14,318 nucleotides of DNA from an uncultured Haemophilus sp. GTDB lineage: Bacteria > Pseudomonadota > Gammaproteobacteria > Enterobacterales > Pasteurellaceae. A program made the position numbers and the translations under genes. The notes beneath the pieces were generated by a model that was not told the origin of the DNA, made no database searches, and was given only the letters and a program-made list of their open reading frames with translations. The number at the start of each line of letters is the position of its first letter. The first letter of the stretch is position 1. The stretch spans positions 1 through 14,318 of the forward strand of contig NZ_CAJLNI010000043.1 in assembly GCF_905207935.1 (NCBI RefSeq), read 5' to 3'. This document shows, in pieces, positions 6,658 to 13,044 of this stretch.

Positions 6658-8145
6658 TTACTCTTCGCTAAACCAGCAAATATTACGCGCAGCCATAATA
6701 AAGTCAGCGGCTTGCTCTGCGGTTAATTCTTCGATATCAGCTAAATCATCTACACCTTGCTCCGCAAGCTCTTCAAGTGTAGTAATTTGTTTTTCAGCTA
6801 ATTTAAAGGCAATGTGACGATTCATCCCTTCAAGATTTAATAAACGATCTTCAATATTCGCTTTTTTCAAGGCTTCTTCTTCAGCTGCTGCAGCTGCAGT
6901 AATGGCATCTTTTGCGCGACCTTGTAACTCTTCGATAAGATCTTCATCTTCTAAACCATCAATTGCAGTTAGCTCGCTCACTGGAACATAAGCCACTTCT
7001 TCTAATGAAGTAAAACCTTCATCCACTAAGATTTGAGCAAACTCTTCATCAAGACCCAATTTATCCATGAATAAATTTAATACTTTGGTATCTTCTGCTT
7101 GATGTTTTTCATTTAATTGTTCGGTAGTCATGACATTTAATGTCCAACCGGTTAATTGTGTCGCTAAACGTACGTTTTGACCGTTACGACCAATTGCTTG
7201 TGCTAAGTTGTCAGCATTAACCGCAATATCCATTGAGTGATTATCTTCATCCACAATGATTGACGTTACATCAGCCGGCGCCATTGCATTAATCACATAT
7301 TGTGCCGGATTATCATCCCAAAGTACGATATCCACACGTTCGCCACCTAACTCATTGGTAATTGCTTGAACGCGTGCACCACGCATACCCACACATGCAC
7401 CCACTGGATCAATACGTTTGTCGTTTGATTTCACTGCAATTTTCGCACGAGAACCTGGATCACGTGCCGCACCACGAATTTCAAGCATTTCTTCGCCGAT
7501 TTCTGGTACTTCAATACGGAATAACTCGATTAACATTTCAGGTTTTGCACGAGTTACGAATAGTTGTGCTGTTTTGCTTTCTGGATTCACTTTATAAAGC
7601 ACACCACGAACACGATCGCCAGGACGGAAGTTTTCACGTGGAAGCATATCTTCACGCATAATTACGGCTTCAGCTTTATTGCCTAAATCTAAAATAATGC
7701 TTTCACGGTTTACTTTTTTCACCGTACCCGTAACAATTTTGCCTTCTTCAGAACGGAATTGCTCAACCACTTTTGCACGTTCTGCTTCACGGATTTTAGT
7801 GCTGATTACTTGGCGAGCAGTTTGCATTGCAATACGGTCAAATGCGATAGACTCAATTTGGTCTTCAACATAATCACCAAGTTGAACATTTGGATCTTCA
7901 AATTGTGCCGCTTCTAATGTCATTTCTTTTGTTGGCACTTTAACTTCATCAACTACCAACCAACGACGGAATGTATCAAACTCTCCCGTTTTAGGATTGA
8001 TAGATACGCGAATATCTGTTTCATAGTCATATTTTTTCTTTGTTGAAAGTGCAATAGCACTCTCTAACGCTTCAAAAATCTTTTCGCGTGGTAATAACTT
8101 CTCGTTAGATACTGCTTCAGCAGCTAACAAAATCTCTTTACTCAT
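6658..8145 (-). CDS. nusA: Transcription termination/antitermination factor NusA
   Basis: NusA binds RNA polymerase, promotes pausing and hairpin-dependent termination, and joins antitermination complexes at rRNA operons. The length of 495 residues equals that of E. coli. Seen in order: the N-terminal polymerase-binding domain (1 to about 130), the S1 domain (about 135-200), two KH domains with GMRG (253-256) and GRNG (319-322) loops, and two C-terminal acidic helix-hairpin-helix repeats (about 360-490) ending in AARNICWF. The second acidic repeat binds the alpha-subunit C-terminal domain in E. coli. The start ATG follows AGGAGAAAAAGGAAA; rimP ends 15 bases upstream. In E. coli NusA represses its own operon, plausibly true here given the terminators ahead of rimP. 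Confidence 0.98.
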   Translation of the reverse strand: MSKEILLAAEAVSNEKLLPREKIFEALESAIALSTKKKYDYETDIRVSINPKTGEFDTFRRWLVVDEVKVPTKEMTLEAAQFEDPNVQLGDYVEDQIESIAFDRIAMQTARQVISTKIREAERAKVVEQFRSEEGKIVTGTVKKVNRESIILDLGNKAEAVIMREDMLPRENFRPGDRVRGVLYKVNPESKTAQLFVTRAKPEMLIELFRIEVPEIGEEMLEIRGAARDPGSRAKIAVKSNDKRIDPVGACVGMRGARVQAITNELGGERVDIVLWDDNPAQYVINAMAPADVTSIIVDEDNHSMDIAVNADNLAQAIGRNGQNVRLATQLTGWTLNVMTTEQLNEKHQAEDTKVLNLFMDKLGLDEEFAQILVDEGFTSLEEVAYVPVSELTAIDGLEDEDLIEELQGRAKDAITAAAAAEEEALKKANIEDRLLNLEGMNRHIAFKLAEKQITTLEELAEQGVDDLADIEELTAEQAADFIMAARNICWFSEE

Positions 8146-8160
8146 TTTCCTTTTTCTCCT

Positions 8161-8616
8161 TTAAAATTTTGCGATTACATTGGCTTTTTGAATGTTGCCA
8201 AAAATAAGAACTTGTTCCTGACCATCAACAATAAGTGTCAACATGTCATTTTCAATTTTTTCCAATTTACCTTGCCATTTACGACGATCTAAAACAGGAA
8301 TACGTAAATGCACAGCGATATCCTCGCCCACATAACGTTGGAATTGTTCAAGCGTAAATAGTGGACGATCAAGACCTGGTGATGACACTTCTAGGTTATA
8401 TTTATCCGCAATGGGATCTTCCACGTCTAAAATCGCGCTCACTTGACGACTTACATCAGCACAATCATCAACGCCTACGCCACCTTCTTTATCAATGAAT
8501 AAACGCACGGTCATAAAACGACCTGCACGTTGGCATTCAATCCCCCAAAGTTCGCAGCCTAAGTCTTCTACTGCACCTTGAAGCATCTCTTGCAATTTTT
8601 GTTCTAATGTTGCCAA
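8161..8616 (-). CDS. rimP: Ribosome maturation factor RimP (TTG start)
   Basis: RimP assists early assembly of the 30S subunit. The 151-residue protein aligns along its length with E. coli RimP (150), including VDDCADVSRQVSAILDVEDP, YNLEVSSPGLDRPLF and NIQKANV near the end. The start codon is TTG at 8616-8614, not ATG: the family N-terminus (M)ATLEQKLQEM begins exactly there, and AGGAG stands 7 bases before it. No in-frame ATG fits the family alignment. The gene opens the protein-coding part of the rimP-nusA-infB block, downstream of tRNA-fMet and two terminators, and has no clear promoter of its own, so it likely depends on read-through from the tRNA promoter. Confidence 0.96.
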   Translation of the reverse strand: MATLEQKLQEMLQGAVEDLGCELWGIECQRAGRFMTVRLFIDKEGGVGVDDCADVSRQVSAILDVEDPIADKYNLEVSSPGLDRPLFTLEQFQRYVGEDIAVHLRIPVLDRRKWQGKLEKIENDMLTLIVDGQEQVLIFGNIQKANVIAKF

Positions 8617-8646
8617 TTTTTGCTCCTAATCTTAAAATTCAGACAT

Positions 8647-8682
8647 AAAAAAAGGGTTAGGTTCGTCAATGAACCTAAGCCC
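8647..8682 (-). terminator. Intrinsic terminator 2 ahead of rimP
   Basis: Arms GGGTTAGGTTC (8654-8664) and GAACCTAAGCCC (8671-8682) pair with one bulged base around a 6-base loop. On the minus strand this is followed by seven T (8653-8647). It stands only about 30 bases before the rimP start codon. Confidence 0.85.
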
Positions 8683-8702
8683 AGTTTCTAAATTTCTCGT
8701 AC

Positions 8703-8725
8703 AAAAAAACCCCAAACTTGGGGTT
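8703..8725 (-). terminator. Intrinsic terminator 1 after tRNA-fMet
   Basis: Arms AACCCCAA (minus strand) and TTGGGGTT, covering 8708-8725, form a tight 7-8 base-pair hairpin followed on the minus strand by a T-run (8709-8703). It lies about 20 bases past the tRNA 3' end and is the first of two tandem terminators. Confidence 0.85.
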
Positions 8726-8745
8726 CTTATTACTGAACTTGTTAT

Positions 8746-8822
8746 TGGTTGCGGGGGCCGGATTTGAACCGACGGCCTTCGGGTTATGAGCCCGACGAGC
8801 TACCAAGCTGCTCCACCCCGCG
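8746..8822 (-). tRNA. metY: Initiator tRNA-fMet (anticodon CAT)
   Basis: The 77-base minus-strand sequence is nearly identical to E. coli tRNA-fMet. Anticodon CAT lies at 8788-8786. Initiator features are visible: an unpaired C1-A72 at the top of the acceptor stem, three G-C pairs (GGG/CCC) in the anticodon stem, GGTTCAAAT in the T-loop and an encoded CCA end (8748-8746). Position in front of rimP-nusA-infB matches E. coli metY, hence the symbol. It has its own consensus -10 and is followed by two terminators. Confidence 0.98.
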
Positions 8823-8839
8823 TCCGAAATATGGGGTGT

Positions 8840-8867
8840 ATTATAGTGATCTAAATCAAAAGATCAA
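8840..8867 (-). promoter_or_regulatory. Promoter of tRNA-fMet and the rimP-nusA-infB block
   Basis: On the minus strand TTGATC (8867-8862) and a perfect TATAAT (8845-8840) are separated by 16 bases. Transcription would start near 8833, about 10 bases before the tRNA. The C-rich stretch ACACCCC after the -10 resembles the G/C-rich discriminator of stringently controlled stable-RNA promoters. An FNR-like sequence, GTGATCTAAATCAA, occupies the spacer. Confidence 0.8.
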
Positions 8868-8936
8868 GCGATTTCTGCTAATTTTCTTGAAAACTTAAGA
8901 TTTTTTGATCGCCCTTTGCTTTATCTAAAGTGAGAG

Positions 8937-9065
8937 TTAGAATCCAAAGCCAGTGCCAAGACCTACTCCAACGCCCACACCATTGCTGCCACCGCCAGCA
9001 CCTACACCAACAGAACAAGCACTCACTAAAGCACTTAATACAGCCACTAAAAATAATTTTTTCAT
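8937..9065 (-). CDS. Small glycine-rich lipoprotein, 42 residues
   Basis: I do not recognise this gene by name. The peptide begins MKKLFLVAVLSALVSAC, a textbook lipoprotein signal peptide: two lysines, a hydrophobic core and the lipobox LVSAC with the lipidated Cys17. The mature 26 residues after this are almost entirely Gly with Val, Ala, Ser and Leu (SVGVGAGGGSNGVGVGVGLG, then TGFGF). Its ATG overlaps the TGA stop of the kinase-like gene upstream (ATGA, 9065-9062), and AAGGAAAA stands just before it, so translation is probably coupled. There is no charged residue in the mature part, so a structural or membrane-surface role is possible but unproven. The regular codon use, signal peptide and coupling argue that it is real. 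Confidence 0.8.
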   Translation of the reverse strand: MKKLFLVAVLSALVSACSVGVGAGGGSNGVGVGVGLGTGFGF

Positions 9066-9784
9066 AGATTTTCCTTTGTTAAATGTTCAAATAACCGATA
9101 AACGGCCAATAGGTCCGTTCGTGCAATCGGTTTGAACGGAAGTAAAAGATAATAAAGCCAACGAAATCTTCTCACATAAGACAACATATCAATCCAATAA
9201 GTTGTCGGGCAATGAGATTTATAATAATCAAATAATTCATCAAGCTTCTCATCATCTAAGCTTTTCACACGACATAAACTGTCTAAAAATGCCAGCATAT
9301 CACGTGTAATCAACCAGTGTTCATTATGGCTTTTTGAATGGGATTCAAAGTCCATAAAACTAATCTTGCCATCTTTCCATGCAATATCCCGTATAGCTGG
9401 ACGACCGTGAATAATGCCTTGTTGATGAAGATTGATCAATATTTCTATCGCTGAATGCAAAATATGTGATTTTTCTGCCCAAGACAATATTTCATCATTC
9501 AGCCAGATGTTTAATGTTGGCCCGGCATCTTCCAATACTAAATAATCATCACCGAAACCGCATAATTTAGGTACTGGGGCACCAATATTATTTAGATGCT
9601 GTAGTATTTCACACTCTTCTTTAAAATGTTGTTTTGGATATGGTTTTAATAATAACCATATCCCTTTTAATTGTTCAGGCTGTTTTAACCAATAATGTTT
9701 TCCTAAATATTCAAAGCGGAAAACGCGTTCTCCACGATGTTCTTCAAGAAGCTTTTGCACATGGTCTTTAAGTAACGTAGTCAT
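9062..9784 (-). CDS. Small kinase-fold protein (BUD32/RIO/Kdo-kinase-like superfamily)
   Basis: The 240-residue protein looks like a compact protein-kinase-fold phosphotransferase. Lys34 (YWLK) fits the ATP-binding lysine, with a Glu in EECEI (57-59) as partner; GAPVPKL (69-75) and YLVLEDAGPTL (81-91) resemble the strand-hinge region of the RIO/Kdo-kinase group. HGRPAIRD (126-133) takes the place of the HRD catalytic loop, with Asp133, and MDFE (144-147) that of DFG. No signal peptide is seen. The C-terminal part has an aromatic, basic stretch (YVRRFRWLYYLLLPF) that could rest on the inner membrane. Targets are unknown; sugar-lipid kinases and protein kinases both occur in this superfamily. 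The ribosome binding site is poor. The gene overlaps the small lipoprotein gene by four bases. Confidence 0.75.
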   Translation of the reverse strand: MTTLLKDHVQKLLEEHRGERVFRFEYLGKHYWLKQPEQLKGIWLLLKPYPKQHFKEECEILQHLNNIGAPVPKLCGFGDDYLVLEDAGPTLNIWLNDEILSWAEKSHILHSAIEILINLHQQGIIHGRPAIRDIAWKDGKISFMDFESHSKSHNEHWLITRDMLAFLDSLCRVKSLDDEKLDELFDYYKSHCPTTYWIDMLSYVRRFRWLYYLLLPFKPIARTDLLAVYRLFEHLTKENL

Positions 9785-9811
9785 AGTCTCTACTTAAATT
9801 TTTATTGTGTA

Positions 9812-9840
9812 TTGAAAAGATAAGCGATACATTCTACAAA
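9812..9840 (+). promoter_or_regulatory. Candidate promoter of the DUF1439 gene
   Basis: TTGAAA (9812-9817) and TACAAA (9835-9840) are 17 bases apart, 5/6 and 4/6 matches to consensus. The start would fall near 9847, giving a leader of about 25 bases. The 88-base gap also has to hold the divergent promoter of the kinase-like gene, for which I see no clear match. Confidence 0.5.
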
Positions 9841-9872
9841 ATTTTTATTCTTTTTCAATCAAGGAGAAAAAT

Positions 9873-10433
9873 ATGTATTTTTTGAAAAAAGTGCTTACCG
9901 TACTGACATTAGGTTTCTTCACGCTATCTGTACAAGCTTCCCCTTTTAGCATCAGCGAGCAACAAATTAACCAGTATTTAAGTGAAAAAGGTACTATTAA
10001 TGACAAACTCGGTATTCCAGGGTTATTTTCCGTAGATTATGCACTGAAAGATTTAGCGACTCAAATCGGGCAAACTGAAAGTAATCGTGTTGAAATGAGT
10101 GGTTTGGCTGATACGCTTATTCGTTTATCCGGTAAAACCTATCCGGCTAAATTACATTTAACCTTTGATGCTGTTCCAGAATATAACGCCCAAGAAGGGG
10201 CGCTCTATTTAAAAAATCTGAGAATTTTACGCTGGTCTGGCGAACCGAATAGTGTGATGGATCAACTCCAAGATGTTATGCCGCTATTAAGCGATGGTGT
10301 GGCAGCCTTATTAAGTCGGATGCCAGTTTACACCTTGGATGAAAGCGATATGAAACAAATGCTGATTAAGAAATTTGCCAAAGAAATTAAAGTTGAGAAA
10401 GGTCGATTAGAATTAATTGGTGGAATGTTTTAA
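9873..10433 (+). CDS. YceB-like DUF1439 periplasmic protein
   Basis: The 186-residue protein matches the DUF1439 family (E. coli YceB, 186 residues). Shared features are the ISEQQINQYL opening, the IPGL segment, the TQIGQTESNRVEMSG block and a closing region of acidic and hydrophobic strands. Function is not established; YceB is a lipoprotein in E. coli. Here residues 1-22 form a signal peptide (KK, hydrophobic core, VQA) with type I cleavage after Ala22 and no lipobox cysteine, so the mature product would be soluble in the periplasm. AAGGAG stands 6 bases before the ATG. It diverges from the kinase-like gene and ends in a terminator shared with the convergent sensor-kinase gene. Confidence 0.85.
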   Translation: MYFLKKVLTVLTLGFFTLSVQASPFSISEQQINQYLSEKGTINDKLGIPGLFSVDYALKDLATQIGQTESNRVEMSGLADTLIRLSGKTYPAKLHLTFDAVPEYNAQEGALYLKNLRILRWSGEPNSVMDQLQDVMPLLSDGVAALLSRMPVYTLDESDMKQMLIKKFAKEIKVEKGRLELIGGMF

Positions 10434-10439
10434 TAATAA

Positions 10440-10463
10440 GGGCGTAAATTAACGCCCTTTTTT
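10440..10463 (+). terminator. Terminator of the DUF1439 gene
   Basis: GGGCGT (10440-10445) and ACGCCC (10452-10457) pair around AAATTA and are followed by six T (10458-10463). The T-run overlaps the last codon of the convergent sensor-kinase gene. In the opposite direction the hairpin is followed by TTATTATT and may act weakly. Confidence 0.9.
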
Positions 10464-11817
10464 ATAACTCAATGATAGCTCGCAAACCTTTAACTTGTTC
10501 GTTGGATTCAATATTTTCTAATCGGAAACGATAGTGATGCAATTCTGCTATTCTTGCCACAATAGACAATCCAAGCCCACTTCCCTTTTCATTTTGTCCT
10601 ACAGGACGATAAAAACGCTGCCCTAATTTTGCTAATTCTTCTGGCGCAACACCACCGCCATTATCTTCGACAAGAATTTTATTAGACTGCAAAATCACGC
10701 GAACCTGAGTGCCTTGAGGACAATATTTTATGGTATTATCCAATAAGTTTCGTAGCATTTGTGCAAGTAATAATGGCTGCCCTTGCTTAACGGCAGGATC
10801 TCCCTGATGCTCAAACTGCAATTCGATTTGGCGTTGCTGTGCGGTGAAATATAACTCACCGATAAGTGAAGTTATAATTTCTGACCAATGAATAGGCTCC
10901 TGATGATTTAATTCTTTAAGATTATCCAAGCGGGAAAGTGTAAGAAGCTGTTCGATTAATTGAGTTGCCCGATCGATACCTTGGGTTAAATGCGCTAAAG
11001 CCGTTTCACGTGTCTGTGCATCATCGCCAGCTAACTGTGCGACTTCTGTTTGAATACGTAATGCCGCTAATGGGCTACGCAATTCATGTGCTGCATCTGA
11101 AACAAAACGTCTTTCCCGTTCCAACTGCTCACTGGTACGTGTGAAAAATTGATTTAAGTTTTGGACTAACGGTAGAATCTCTGTTGGCACATCATCAGTT
11201 TCCAATAACGACACATCACCTGGTCGGCGAGCTTGTACGTTTCGACTCAATCGATTAATTGGTTTTAATGCACGATAAATCACAATAAACGCAACCAATA
11301 ATAATACTGGTAATCCAGCAAACCAAATCCCTGTTTGACCGAAGACCATTTTATTGACCAACTCTTCGCGGTATTCTAATTCTTGTCCCACCGCAATGAC
11401 AAGTTCACCTTTACCGACAGGTTGCCAATAAATCAACCATTCATCGTCATCATCTAAAATATGTTCTTTGCTAAAACCTGTTTTATTTTTGAAAAGAAAT
11501 TTATCGCCACTATCCCCATCAGTTAATAATCTTTCACCTTTGTTTGAGAATATCGCAAAGGCTAAGGCATCTCTGTCATAATGACGTTTTTGCGCTTTAA
11601 ATCCACCGCGATGGAAATTGGCATGTTCGCCTAAAAGGACATTTTGCAAATCAGAGGTTGCCAAACGCTCAGCAAAAAGCACTTGTTGTGCATTAAACAC
11701 ATCTTTTACTTCTTTTTTGACAACCGTCCATGCAACAGCAGTGGCAATACACCACACGCAAAGTGCGGTCAAACTTAAACCGATTAAGAGACGAAAACTC
11801 AGTCGTTTATTTTTCAT
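10462..11817 (-). CDS. qseC: Sensor histidine kinase, QseC/FirS type
   Basis: This is the inner-membrane sensor of a two-component pair. The 451-residue protein has TM1 (about 10-34), a periplasmic loop of about 125 residues, TM2 (about 163-182), a HAMP region (about 184-235), the phospho-acceptor His244 in DAAHELRSPL, the N-box with Asn361, the DNGGG box (385-389) and the GSGLGLS box (412-418). The juxtamembrane periplasmic motif EYREE (148-152) corresponds to the DYRED/YRED segment I recall as important for ferrous-iron sensing by FirS of non-typeable H. influenzae and conserved in QseC. It overlaps the response regulator by 11 bases, so the pair is translationally coupled. An uptake signal (11761-11769) falls in the TM1 coding region. 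The symbol follows the ygiW-qseBC order; firS is a synonym used in Haemophilus. Confidence 0.9.
   Translation of the reverse strand: MKNKRLSFRLLIGLSLTALCVWCIATAVAWTVVKKEVKDVFNAQQVLFAERLATSDLQNVLLGEHANFHRGGFKAQKRHYDRDALAFAIFSNKGERLLTDGDSGDKFLFKNKTGFSKEHILDDDDEWLIYWQPVGKGELVIAVGQELEYREELVNKMVFGQTGIWFAGLPVLLLVAFIVIYRALKPINRLSRNVQARRPGDVSLLETDDVPTEILPLVQNLNQFFTRTSEQLERERRFVSDAAHELRSPLAALRIQTEVAQLAGDDAQTRETALAHLTQGIDRATQLIEQLLTLSRLDNLKELNHQEPIHWSEIITSLIGELYFTAQQRQIELQFEHQGDPAVKQGQPLLLAQMLRNLLDNTIKYCPQGTQVRVILQSNKILVEDNGGGVAPEELAKLGQRFYRPVGQNEKGSGLGLSIVARIAELHHYRFRLENIESNEQVKGLRAIIEL
11761..11769 (+). repeat. DNA uptake signal core
   Basis: AAGTGCGGT followed by CAAACTT in the first membrane segment of the sensor kinase gene. 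Confidence 0.85.
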
Positions 11818-12475
11818 TAACTTGTCCTAAAGCATAGCCTACGCCATGTACAGTGCGAATAAATTGTTTACCCAGTTTTTGACGTAAATTATAAATATGT
11901 ACGTCCAATGCACCGCTACTTAATTCTTCATCCCAATTTGATAGTTTTTCTTCAATGGTTGCACGAGAAAGTACTCGTTCTTTATTCAGCATAAAAAGCT
12001 CGAGTAATTTATATTCACGTCCAGTTAATGTAATTTCATCCTCATTCAACCAAGCCTTACGTTGAGCAGGATCGAGTTTTACATTGCCATGCTCAATTTG
12101 TGGTTTAACTTGCCCATAACGACGACGAATTAGTGCTTGTAATCGCACCACCACTTCAGCCAAGGCAAAGGGTTTACAAAGATAATCATCGGCACCTTGT
12201 TGAATGCCTTTAATGCGTTCATCCAATGTATCACGTGCAGTTAAAATCAATACAGGCACATCTTGATTATTTGAACGCCATTGTTTTAATACATCCAAAC
12301 CATCCAGTTTAGGCAGCGTTAAATCCAATACTACCGCATCATAAGGCGCCCCGATTAAGGCATTTAATCCACTTTGCCCATCGGTAAACCAATCTACAAT
12401 AAAGCCTGATTTCGTTAAACCAATTTGCAGACCATTGCCAATCAGAGGATCGTCTTCTATTAATAAAACTCGCAT
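11807..12475 (-). CDS. qseB: OmpR-family response regulator, QseB/FirR type
   Basis: The 222-residue regulator has a receiver domain with the acidic pair Asp8-Asp9 (plus Glu7), the phosphorylation site Asp51 (VVLDLTLP), Thr79 and Lys101 (CKPF). A winged-helix DNA-binding domain follows (about 125-220), with ALDVHIYNLRQKLG and the closing RTVHGVGYALG motif. It is expected to be phosphorylated by the downstream-encoded kinase and to bind direct TTAAG repeats, as the related PmrA/BasR and QseB do; such repeats lie upstream of ygiW. The 74 bases before it hold an uptake signal and a terminator-like hairpin. No strong Shine-Dalgarno is visible ahead of the ATG, so part of its translation control is unclear. 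Confidence 0.92.
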   Translation of the reverse strand: MRVLLIEDDPLIGNGLQIGLTKSGFIVDWFTDGQSGLNALIGAPYDAVVLDLTLPKLDGLDVLKQWRSNNQDVPVLILTARDTLDERIKGIQQGADDYLCKPFALAEVVVRLQALIRRRYGQVKPQIEHGNVKLDPAQRKAWLNEDEITLTGREYKLLELFMLNKERVLSRATIEEKLSNWDEELSSGALDVHIYNLRQKLGKQFIRTVHGVGYALGQVNEK

Positions 12476-12482
12476 AATATTG

Positions 12483-12491
12483 ACCGCACTT
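12483..12491 (-). repeat. DNA uptake signal core
   Basis: ACCGCACTT in the gap between ygiW and qseB, just before the regulator start codon. Confidence 0.85.
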
Positions 12492-12508
12492 TTCTCTTTC
12501 TCAAAACG

Positions 12509-12533
12509 AAAAAATGGCGGGCTTTGCCCACCA
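12509..12533 (-). terminator. Terminator-like hairpin between ygiW and qseB
   Basis: On the minus strand TGGTGGGC and GCCCGCCA pair over 8 bases (one G-U) around AAA, and six T follow (12514-12509). It lies just after ygiW inside what is otherwise a single operon, so it probably lets only part of the transcripts pass into qseBC. Confidence 0.75.
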
Positions 12534-12549
12534 CTTCAAATTATATGAA

Positions 12550-12921
12550 TTATTGCGCTTTTTCAACGCTAATGACTTCAAGCTCTGCTTTTTCAAAAGC
12601 TTCATTATCTAATTTACCGTAAACGCGGATTTTATCTTGTGGCCCCACATTTAAACCATTCCAAACACGGTTTTTAATTTCCAATTTGATTTGGTCTGTG
12701 CCATCGGTGAAAAGATATTCATCACCATCAATTTGTTGAGTGATATTACCGACTAAGGTAATCATAGAATTATCTTTCGCAGATAATGCTTGTTTAACAG
12801 TAAGTTGTTGACCTTGGTCACCACCTTGGAAGCCACCTTGTGCAGTGTTACCATTGAAACCCGCAAATGCTACTGAAGTAGATAAAGCTAAAAGGGTTGC
12901 TAAAGCAAATTTTTTCATCAT
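12550..12921 (-). CDS. ygiW: Periplasmic OB-fold (BOF) protein YgiW/VisP
   Basis: The 123-residue protein has a signal peptide (MKKFALATLLALSTSVAFA, cleavage after AFA at about residue 20), a Gly/Gln-rich linker (21-38), then the BOF domain: LTVKQAL, ITLVGNI, the acidic DGDEYLFTDGTDQIKLEI strand pair, VWNGL and DKIRVYGKLD. YgiW/VisP is a stress-related periplasmic protein, and in Haemophilus ygiW is known as the first gene of the operon with firRS. Two ATGs stand in tandem: AGGAG is 3 bases from the first but 6 from the second, so the real start is more likely the second (12918), giving 122 residues. A terminator-like hairpin follows and a PmrA-type box lies about 100 bases upstream. Confidence 0.92.
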   Translation of the reverse strand: MMKKFALATLLALSTSVAFAGFNGNTAQGGFQGGDQGQQLTVKQALSAKDNSMITLVGNITQQIDGDEYLFTDGTDQIKLEIKNRVWNGLNVGPQDKIRVYGKLDNEAFEKAELEVISVEKAQ

Positions 12922-13001
12922 GTTCTCCTAAATAGAATTAAGCATAAATTAATCATGTTTCAAAGCGAAGGATTATCCTCATTGCCGCCTTGTTGATGCT
13001 T

Positions 13002-13044
13002 ATTAAACACAACAAATCTTAATAAAATCTTAAGCAACCTTAAG
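13002..13044 (-). promoter_or_regulatory. Autoregulatory promoter with PmrA/QseB-type repeat box
   Basis: CTTAATAAAATCTTAAG (13018-13034) is a perfect HTTAAD-N5-HTTAAD box as recognised by PmrA/BasR-class regulators. A third CTTAAG follows at 13039-13044, giving repeat spacings of 11 and 10. A -10-like TTTAAT (minus strand, 13007-13002) lies where a box half-site would cover the -35 region. The leader to ygiW would be about 75 bases. Control of ygiW-qseBC by its own regulator is the natural reading. Confidence 0.6.

Noticed and set aside
6212..6726. Several plus-strand frames rich in Phe, Ser, Ala and Leu opposite infB
   Set aside because: They are antisense reflections of the Lys/Ala/Glu-rich part of IF2, lack ribosome binding sites and have extreme composition.
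7362..7661. Plus-strand frame opposite nusA
   Set aside because: It is antisense to the S1/KH region of NusA and has no supporting signal.
8846..8861. CRP-like sequence in the tRNA promoter spacer
   Set aside because: TTTGA-N6-TCACT misses one base in each half, and the FNR-like reading of the same bases fits better; neither is strong.
8953..9135. Plus-strand frame rich in Pro and Thr
   Set aside because: It is the mirror of the glycine-rich lipoprotein gene, which has a signal peptide, ribosome binding site and coupling on the minus strand.
12968..12980. Short palindrome AGGATTATCCT in the ygiW leader
   Set aside because: Five-base arms with a one-base centre cannot form a hairpin, and it matches no operator I know.
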